Source: Ariolimax columbianus (lineage: Eukaryota > Mollusca > Gastropoda > Stylommatophora > Arionidae). From it: a DNA stretch of 64,000 nt. The translations under genes and the position numbers were made by a program. How positions within the stretch are numbered: position 1 is the first letter of the stretch; the number at the start of each line of letters is the position of its first letter. Where the stretch lies: contig JAVGWX010000013.1 in NCBI GenBank assembly GCA_036924085.1, forward strand, positions 60,852,390 to 60,916,389, given 5' to 3'. Shown here in pieces: positions 1-64,000 of this stretch. The notes below the pieces were generated by a model. The model was not told where the DNA came from, searched no databases, and was given only the letters and a program-made list of their open reading frames with translations.

Positions 1-1158
1 AAACAAGTCCGGAACTTCTCCAGAGTTTAAAATACAGTTGATGTCTTCTAGGAAGGACTCCTATAATTAAAACAAGAAGAATGAGAGGAGTCAGCAGGAA
101 ATGTTATTTAGATACAATGGATTCAAGGCCAAAGGCAAACCATGATAAAAAAAATATCTGAGATGTGCATGGGGTACACAGTCTGGCTCGCTCTAGAGAT
201 CTCTTCATGACCTGACGCTAAAAGGTATAACAGAAAAAAACAACAAGAAAGAAAGAAAAGAAAGAAGAAGAATAAGAATGTAAAGAAAGTCATGAATATT
301 GAAGATGTGAACATGACCCTCGCACGATGTAAATAAATACGCTATTTCTCTATTTGTCACTATCTTTATCAGTTCATTCTGTGACCTCTCAAATTCGTTG
401 GGACACCCCTGCTGATATCGCCCCAATCCTGTGCCCCTCCCCCTAATGCCATATGTGTCTGTGGATGCTTTTTTGTGCCTCCTCGGATCGTAAGTTAGTC
501 CATTCATAGATGTTGTCTTCCCATCGTTTTCTCGAACGTCTCTGCTCTCGCTTGCCTTATACTGTGCCCTGCAGTATGCTATTTGCAAGGCCCTTGTGCC
601 TTGAGACATGGCCATACCAAATCAATTTTCATCTTTAAATCGCTGAGGAGGCCATCGTTTTGTGATGCCCATCTCCCCTCCAAGTCGTGGGCCTAAATCG
701 TACCTGGAGGAGCCTATCCCTGCCAGGTTAGCCATATCCTCGTTATCCTATGACCGCATATTCGTCCAGTCTGCACCCCCGTGGAGGTGAAGTTGACATA
801 TGTGCCCACTTTACCGGCAGCCTTTCCTTTTCACCCCTTCAAAGAGGCGCTAGTCGACCCCAACACCAGTTTGTAGTTAGGTATCAGTTAGATATAATTC
901 TATATTTTTACTTGAGTTTTTCTTTGTCTTTGATTGCAATGAAATCTTTGTTGTCTTAACTTAAGTAGTTTTTGTACTGTGCTCTTCTATAAACAGACTC
1001 ATACTTATTTATACTATTATGTGTGCGTTTAAATGCAGCATAATATACAAGGACAAGTCAATAAATAGATCACAAAAGGGAATTTTTAAAAATTTAATGA
1101 GATATGAACTTGAAAGCCATTTATTATTACATTACATCATTACATTGTACCGACATGC
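1..1158. other. Intron or flank, no gene found
   Basis: Mostly unassigned. The stretch 630-740 (minus) resembles 33020-33115 (plus): both carry AGATGGGCAYCRC, TTTAGGCCCACG and GGGATAGGCTC, so it is a low-copy repeat. No dynein exon recognised on the minus strand. Confidence 0.6.
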
Positions 1159-1176
1159 TTTCCCCCCCCCCCCCCT
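1159..1176. repeat. Poly-C run
   Basis: About 15 C with a T, just before SINE alpha. Similar homopolymers: 23 G at 34912-34934 and ~22 C at 60857-60878. Run lengths are likely unreliable in an assembly. Confidence 0.85.
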
Positions 1177-1196
1177 CCCCAAAAAAAAAATCAACA

Positions 1197-1599
1197 GGGG
1201 AAATCAGTGGTCTAGAGGTAAGGTGTCCGCCTCGGGTGCCGGATGTCGCGGGTTAGAATCACATGGATCTTCTGGTAAAAATTCCCCTGATCTTTGGGTA
1301 GTGAGATTGGACTCTCATGTTCAGTGTTGTAAAAAAATGTCTTCGCAGTTGGAAATCGAAAAGAGTGGGCTTAACGACAAAATTCAAGTTAAAAATGTAC
1401 CCAAGTTATGTGTACCTTTCTCCAGGTGGATTGTTAAGAACAGCTATAGATGGTGTCTAACTAGATGCAGGTCTACTTAGCTCTAGTGTTTGAGTCTATT
1501 AAGATAGACTTACACATTGGTTAAACCACCCTCCAATGAACTGGTTGTATACAGACCCTGCAGTCTTCTAAACCAGTATAAACATTAACTTAAGTTAAA
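1197..1599 (+). mobile_element. SINE alpha (tRNA-derived), full-length copy
   Basis: The 5' end resembles a tRNA promoter: box A-like GTGGTCTAGAGGTAAGGTG and box B-like GGGTTAGAATC (better preserved as GGTTCGAATT in the 7.1-kb copy). A body with TTCTGGTAAAAATTCCCCTG and GGGTAGTGAGATTGGACT follows. The last ~60 bases (GGTTGTATACAGAC, AGTCTTCTAAACCAGTATAA, TTAAG tail) are the same as the L2-type LINE 3' end. Transcription would be by RNA polymerase III; mobilisation probably by that LINE. Confidence 0.85.
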
Positions 1600-2700
1600 C
1601 ATGCTGTTCTTTGATTGTACACTCTGTGAGCACGCATGCCATTTTACTTCTGAGCTGTGTATGTGCGTGCAACACTTAGCGTTTTTCTGCCTATGGCAAT
1701 CATACAGATTGATGTTGTTGTCACCTAATGACACCTTTGGAAACTGCAAACTATATTTTTCAGCAATCCCATATCAGTTTGTGACCTACTAACTGACTTG
1801 CCCCTATATTGTACAGAGAACTGTAATGCAAATGTATAATTATTACAGGTATGAAAATAAGAAGAAGAAATATTGGACAAAAAAACTAAATTAAAACAAA
1901 AAAGAAGAGACCATGTATGGGCATTTATAAATGGTTTTCAAGTTTCTCATAATTTTCTTTAAATTTGCCATTTGTGACCTATTTACTGACTTGCCCTTAT
2001 AAAAAAATCTGGCAGACTTCTTTCATTTGATCAGACATTGCCAACCTTATTTGTTCAGCAAGCCACACAAGATTAGTGGAATAGGAAATCTAGGAGAAAG
2101 GATACACATCTTGAAAGCCCCAAACTAGTTTCACTAGACAATCTCTGCCATGGAGCCATCAGGGAAAAAGAGGCAATAGAAGGCCAAAAAACACACAGAG
2201 AAGAGATCTAGATCTTTACCTTGATGACCCGTTCCTCAGCATAGTGCGGGTCCCAACTTCATCTCCAGTGGACCCTGTCTTGGGCCACGGAAGTCCAGTG
2301 CATGGTAAGTGCTTCTCTAGAAGCATCTCGGATGTTGTAGCGCGCAGCAAGGAAGTCTAACGAACGCATACACGGAGAAGAGAACAGGAGGCCAATTCAA
2401 GAAAAACAGTGAGAATCCGGTAAGAACTGGTGAAAAAAACACAGGGCCGGTACTGCTTGGAGAGAGTTGGTGGAGGGCATATATTGTTCTTCCCCTCCCT
2501 CCTTCCCTCCCCTATCTCCTTTCCTTTTCCCTCCCTCTTCTCTCTGCTGTGTTGAAATCAGATATGCCAGGCTGAAATATTTTTGGGATGAACACATAAG
2601 AAGAGGAAGAAGCATCTTTGATGTTGATACCATCATACGAGGTCCCATGATGAACTTGACCCTTGTCGGGATCTCCTCTTTTCCTACATATAGCTGTGAG
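1600..2700. other. Intron, mostly unassigned
   Basis: 2230-2370 on the minus strand reads ALTMHWTSVAQDRVHWR, like the end of a LINE RT (AxDRxxWR). The phrase YNIRDAS recurs as YNIQDAS at 28215-28290. The rest shows nothing recognisable. Confidence 0.45.
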
Positions 2701-2708
2701 TCTAGTGT

Positions 2709-3075
2709 TGAATCATTAGACCAGTGTATCTTCATTAACTTGATGTACAGCGGACAGTCCTGAATCATTAGACTAGTGTATCTTCATTAACTTCATGTAC
2801 AGCGGACAGTCCTGAATCATTGGACCGGTGTATCTTCATTAACTTGATGTACAGCGGACAGTCCTGAATCATTGGATCAGTGTACCTTCATTTACTTGAT
2901 GTACAGTGGACAGTCCTGAATCATTGGACCAATGTATCTTCATTAACTTGATGTACAGTGGACAGTCCTGAATCATTGGATCAGTGTATCTTCATTTACT
3001 TGATGTACAGTGGACAGTCCTGAATCATTAGACCAGTGTATCTTCCTTAACTTGATGTACATCGGACAGTCCTGT
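2709..3075. repeat. 52-bp minisatellite
   Basis: Seven units of TGAATCATTGGACCAGTGTA, TCTTCATTAACTTGATGTAC, AGYGGACAGTCC. No dynein exon was found next to it, though its right edge (ATCGGACAGTCCTGTAAAAT) should be compared with the next, unseen, exon. Confidence 0.9.
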
Positions 3076-3633
3076 AAAATATGCTCAGTAATTTGTTCAT
3101 TTAGTCCACATGTGCACAGTAGTGATGTAGATAGTTCAAAGCTTGTACATGTGTTTATTCAGTCTGTTGTGCTCTGTTCAGAAGAGAAGAAGAGTGATCT
3201 GTCCCTGTCATTGAAAATGTGGTTGTTATCGTTTGATTCTGTCCTTTTCTGACAGCCTGGATAGCTCTTTTTCTAAAAGTAGTTCATTGTTTCACGCTAC
3301 TTCCTCTTTTCTCGCTCGCTCTCTTCTGCTCATCATGCCCTAACAACCAAACCGCACAAACATACAGGCATGCACTTTTTCATGTACAATTTGTTCCTGT
3401 TCTAGTTTGGGTCTTGTGTTCAGGCCTTTATCTTGAACAAGTTGACACATATGGCTACAGGTGCCTCCATCTATCACCTGTGGCTCCTCCCCCAGCGATG
3501 TTAAATCTTTTCTGCACAAATAATTGCATCTTCCACCAGGGACTATTGACGTATGTCCGAGCTATGAAGACGTATTGTGCACTGGCTATGCAGCGTGAGG
3601 TGAACTATGCATTTCTCAAAGGAGGCTTGGTAA

Positions 3634-4640
3634 GTGAAATTATATGAGTTATCATCATGTAGCATGTCCTTTACAGAACGTCGCTCCAATCACAGTCTGT
3701 CTGAAAGAAACTCTTTCTCTTGCCAAAACTCTAGCCTCCGCCACAGTCATACCCAGACATTTTTAGATATCTTGGTACCATCGTCTTCTTGGTCTACCCC
3801 TTCCTCTTTCGCATGGCACCATACCTTCCATCACTGTTCTCTCAAGACCGTTGTGTCTCTTGATGTGACCAAAGTATTTACATTTTCTGGCCATTGATAA
3901 ACCAGTTCTCCTCTATGCTCAACTCTTGCCGAATGTCTAATGTATTCTGAGGATTTTTCTGTAACATTTTGACTCGAAAGATTCAATTCTTTGTCTAGAC
4001 GTTTTGGTAATCATCCATGATTTGCAACCACAAGCTGCCCCAGGAAAAACACAGGCTCTCAAAACTTTTACTTTGGTCGTTTTGTTGGTGCCCTGCCATA
4101 ATTTCTTCAGGCTGTTCAGTCTCTGCATTGCCATGGCAATTCTTCTTCTGATCTCTTTCGAGCAGTCGCCATTCTTGTCAATTCTAGAGCCCAGATATTC
4201 AAAATACGCAACCTGATCTATTTCCTCACCACCAACTGTAAATTTATTGACATTGTGTTTTGTCAGCGGTCATTATCTTTGTTCGTTTATGTTTATAAAC
4301 AGGTTTTGATTTTTACTGTGTCCATTTACAGCTGCAAATGCTACTCTAGCCCTTCTGCACTTCTTGATAGTATCACTGTGTCGTCTGCGTATCGTAACTC
4401 TAGAACCTCGTACCCGCCAAACGTAAATGTATCAAAACTGGCAATGTCCTCGTCTTCTCTAACATTTCTCATTATACATTCAAAATAGATGTTATATAGA
4501 TAAGGTGAGAGGATACATCCCTGTCTTACTCCCTTTTGTACTGCGAACCAATCTGATATTTGCCTAGATACTCGAACAGCGGCTCGTTGATCTTGCTATA
4601 ATGTTTCAATGAGATATATAATGTGCACAGGAAACCCCAT
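3634..4640 (-). mobile_element. LINE L4-type RT C-terminal fragment
   Basis: Minus-strand remnant: LNSLKKLWQGTNKTTKVKVL, RACVFPGAACGCKSWMITKT and RIESFESKCYRKILRI (the ...YGCESW..E.RI.AFE.KCYRRILRI signature of LINE RTs). Upstream at 4250-4600 is more decayed RT, and downstream at 3650-3900 the EENWFI... C-terminus, all with frameshifts. A sister copy is at 38290-39085. Confidence 0.85.
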
Positions 4641-4962
4641 TTCCTTCATGATGTTCCACAGATTTTGATGTTTTACCATATTGAAGACCTTGGTGCATTC
4701 AATAAAACATGTGTACAGATCTACATTAAACTCTCTACATTTTTTGTAAATATTCCTCTTATTGAATATATGGTCCCTGGTCCCTCTGTCTTTCCTAAAA
4801 CCTGCTTAGACCACATGAATTTCAGATTCAAATCTTTTCTCTATCCTTCTTAATAGGATCGACAAGAGTATCTTGCTAGCGTGGCTGATTAGCGCGATAG
4901 TTTTGGTAGTTTGTGCACAGCTTTACATTGCCTATTTTATTATATGAGTAAGATTTACAAAC

Positions 4963-61349
<56,387 letters not shown>

Positions 61350-61384
61350 CTAGAAGGTCATAAACAGTTTAACAAAAAAATGTG

Positions 61385-62745
61385 TAAATGTTAAAGATTA
61401 ACATTTTTAGAAGACTCTGCAAAGTCTGTATACAAGCAGTTTTTTTCCATGTCTTTGACCTAAAAACTTTGCGCTATTCTTGAATGCATTAATTGTCCCT
61501 GCCTCCACTATTTCCTGTGGCAATGCATTCCAAACATTCAGCACTACCTGATTTAAAAAATATTTCCTAATATCTAATCTGAACTTTAAAAAAATTAATT
61601 TGCAGCTATGCTCTTTTATTTATGTAGGCTATTGTATTTTGATAAACTTGTTATAATCTAACTTAAGCTTTCCATTGACTATGTGCTCTTGACTATGGTA
61701 TGGCGATAAACGCTGGAAAGACCAACAACGCCACAGGCTTCAACAGCAGGATAAAAGCAAACGGTCAGGAACACAAAGTGGTTGACCAGTTTAAATATTT
61801 TGGGTCGATTGTTAGTGATGAAGGATCAAATTGTGAGGTGTTGGCCAGAATAGCACAGACGCACGAAAATCAGATTAATGCATACACTGGTCCTGTCAAT
61901 ATTCCTCTATGCGTGTGAGACATGGACAGTTACAGCTGACCTTCAACGAAGGATACAGGCCTTGGAGATGAGATGTTTCTGCAAACTTTTAAACGTCACG
62001 TACAAAGATCGAGTTACAAATGAGGAAATACGAGATAGAATTACAACAGCAATAGGGCCTTTAAAAGACCTTTTGGCAACTGTCAAAAGAAGGAAACTCA
62101 CTTGATACGGTCACATATTGAGATCAAATGGTCTTGCAAATACAATCCTCCACGGAAAGGTGCATGGCAGACGACGAAGAGGCCGGCCCAAAAAGAGATG
62201 GGAGGACAACATAAAAGAATGGACCAGTCTCTGACCAGAAGAGTCACAGGCAGCGGCATCTGACAGAGAGGGGTGCTATGTAGTTGTAAGGATGTCTTCA
62301 TGTGTGCCCCAACGACCTCACTGGTTATGGGATGACCTGACCTGATCTTATAAACCTGTATTAACTCACTTTGAATTCTTCTCTTTTCTAGATACTGTAG
62401 ACTGCATGTTCAAAGTAATTTCTCATAACTATAATTCTGGAATCCCCCTATCACTTTTGTAGCTCTTCTTTGTGTTCTGTCCAGCATCCAGCTTGTTTGT
62501 ATCCCCTCTATGATAAGGACTGCACACCTGTACGAAGTACTCCAATCTAGGTCTAACTAATGCTTTATACAGTTTGGCTATCACTTCCTTGCTCCTATGT
62601 TTAATTATTCTATTTACCATACCTAACATTGCATCTGCCTTTTTCCCTGCTACCTGTTTGATCTATTATAAACCCTAGGTCCCTTTCCTTTTCTATCTTT
62701 CTAATATTGTTCACTCCCAAGAACTGAGAGTTGTGTGTGCAATCG
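61385..62745 (-). mobile_element. LINE L2-type fragment split by an L3 insertion
   Basis: Two minus-strand pieces of one LINE, 61385-61690 (C-terminus and 3' UTR) and 62345-62745 (VNRIIKHRSKEVIAKLYKAL, RPRLEYFVQV), are separated by a plus-strand L3 LINE fragment at 61690-62343. The sequence resumes at CTTATAAACCTGTATTAA, which follows directly in the uninterrupted 28.9-kb copy. Confidence 0.8.
61690..62343 (+). mobile_element. LINE L3-type 3' fragment nested in L2-type LINE
   Basis: Encodes, with frameshifts, FLYACETWTVTADLQRRIQA, LEMRCFCKLLNVTYKDRVTN, RSNGLANTILHGKVHGRRRR and GRPKKRWEDNIKEW, then CVPQRPHW. This is the C-terminal end of the widespread endonuclease-reverse transcriptase LINE family. 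Its 5' end is truncated. Confidence 0.85.
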
Positions 62746-64000
62746 TTCTTTGACCTTAAAATATAAGTTTTTGATTGTTTTTTCAAGACACAATTTTAAT
62801 TTGGTAGGTTGAGCGTAGAAGAAACTCACAAAAGGCATCGAAAGTCTTTTGTATAACAGTGAAGATAATCACAGGGATGCCCAAAAAAGCATGTCAAGGA
62901 CATTTTGAAAGAGTCTCTTAAATGTTGTCAAATAGACATTACTAACTGGGAAAGCCTAGCTCAAAATCATTCAACCTGGAAAGATGTGGTCGAAAAGTGC
63001 AATGCAGTCAGCAAGTGCCTCTGTGTGCATGAAGCCCAGGGTAGATGCGCAATCAGAAAATGTGGAGCAGAGTAAATACCAGCAGCAGCTGCAGATTATG
63101 TTTGCCCGTCATGCCATAGAACTTTCTGCACCTGCATTGACTTGATCAGTCACGAGCAAACCCGTGGACTTAGGGATGAAATATGACATGGGATGATGTT
63201 GGCAGTCATCATCGACGACGATGGAAAAATTATTATTTTTATTATTAATATTTTTCACTAGCTATAACCACACTGGTTCCACAATTGCCAGCCACTTCAA
63301 TGGTCCTGGGCACTGGGGTAAGGTTGATGTCAGTGTCATAGTCTCGTTCCTCTGATCGTCAACAATTCAAACTTGAGAATAATCTGATCATGGACTCCCT
63401 TCAGCAGCACTGCATCAACATGTTCCATACCTTTACATAGTCCTTATCTCATCCCACCTTTTCTCCGTGCCTCCATCTGCCATTCTTTTTTTTATCAATT
63501 CATCGCTTTACGTGACACATATCACCATTTGGCCATGCCGTACTTGGTCGATATTAGCTAATCCAGCCTTTCCTCCACTTCTTATGCTTTCCTGACCAGT
63601 CACTACCACTGGCTTGTTTCACAAACATGTTATCTTAGCTCTGACAAGTCGAGACTAGCGAGGAAACACATGTGACGAGTTCGTGCTATCCAGCTAAGTA
63701 CCTTCTATTACTTATTTATGTGTTCATATCTCTATTGCATGTATCCATCCCTTCCTCTATGATTTTTAGCTCATATTGTTGTTGTTTATTGTCCCTGTAA
63801 AAATTCCAGCTGGAACATGGAAGTTAAGGGCAGGGGTGATGGGGTTGGTGACTCTGGGAACAAAGGTTACCTGAATGTGTGCCAAGGTCACTCACCGTCT
63901 CAACAATAATTCGACAAAGAAAACGAGGGGTTAGGGGGAAGAATGTGTCTAGTACAGGTGGGGGTTTGGAGCTGACCACTCTGGCGGTTCATTTTAGCGT
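62746..64000. other. Upstream intron, no exon found
   Basis: 62840-63120 may be a LINE tail (minus or plus not settled; KMWSKSAMQSASASVCMKPR-like wording on plus at 62980-63060). No AAA1 P-loop or Walker B exon recognised on the minus strand to the window end. Confidence 0.45.

Noticed and set aside
2220..2380. Minus-strand stretch ending in a GTAAAG donor as a possible dynein exon 21
   Set aside because: It has no FLEDIN-type sequence expected after AAA4 Walker A, and contains TGA codons; it resembles a LINE RT end.

Overview
The window is animal nuclear DNA: spliced genes with long introns, GT/AG junctions, no operons, and dense LINE, SINE, mariner and minisatellite content. The TE mix (RNase H-bearing I-like LINEs, several tRNA-derived SINE families, mariners) suggests a lophotrochozoan, perhaps a gastropod mollusc. 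That assignment is inference from general knowledge of such genomes, not a database match.

One host gene dominates. On the minus strand, 20 exons between 61349 and 4963 encode 1190 consecutive codons of an axonemal-type dynein heavy chain, from the end of AAA1 through AAA2 and AAA3 into the start of AAA4. All 19 internal junctions agree in splice phase and continue the dynein alignment, so no exon appears to be missing. The AAA2, AAA3 and AAA4 P-loops are intact. The gene runs off both ends of the window: the tail and AAA1 core lie beyond 64000, and the rest of AAA4, the stalk and AAA5/6 lie below position 1. The paralogue is not settled. Unusual P-loop wording and charged insertions make a divergent DNAH14-type chain possible.

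The remaining ~94% is intron. It holds (a) a nearly full, disabled I-like LINE with endonuclease, RT and RNase H at 34.3-37.8 kb; (b) 3' fragments of about a dozen other LINE families, several nested; (c) three tRNA-derived SINE families (called alpha, beta, gamma here) and two further short retroposon families (delta with GAA tails, epsilon with AAC tails); (d) mariner relics, including a foldback type; (e) about 16 minisatellites and simple tracts. Family names are local to this annotation.

The most striking observation is that at least three minisatellites (next to exons 1, 11 and 14, counted from the 5' side of the window) begin exactly at a splice donor and repeat donor or exon-edge sequence. 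They create runs of decoy 5' splice sites inside the dynein introns. Other notable points are SINE alpha sharing the 3' end of a resident LINE, two copies of a foldback mariner with the same inversion junction, several insertions with visible target-site duplications, and an unexplained plus-strand exon-like ORF at 5630-5851.
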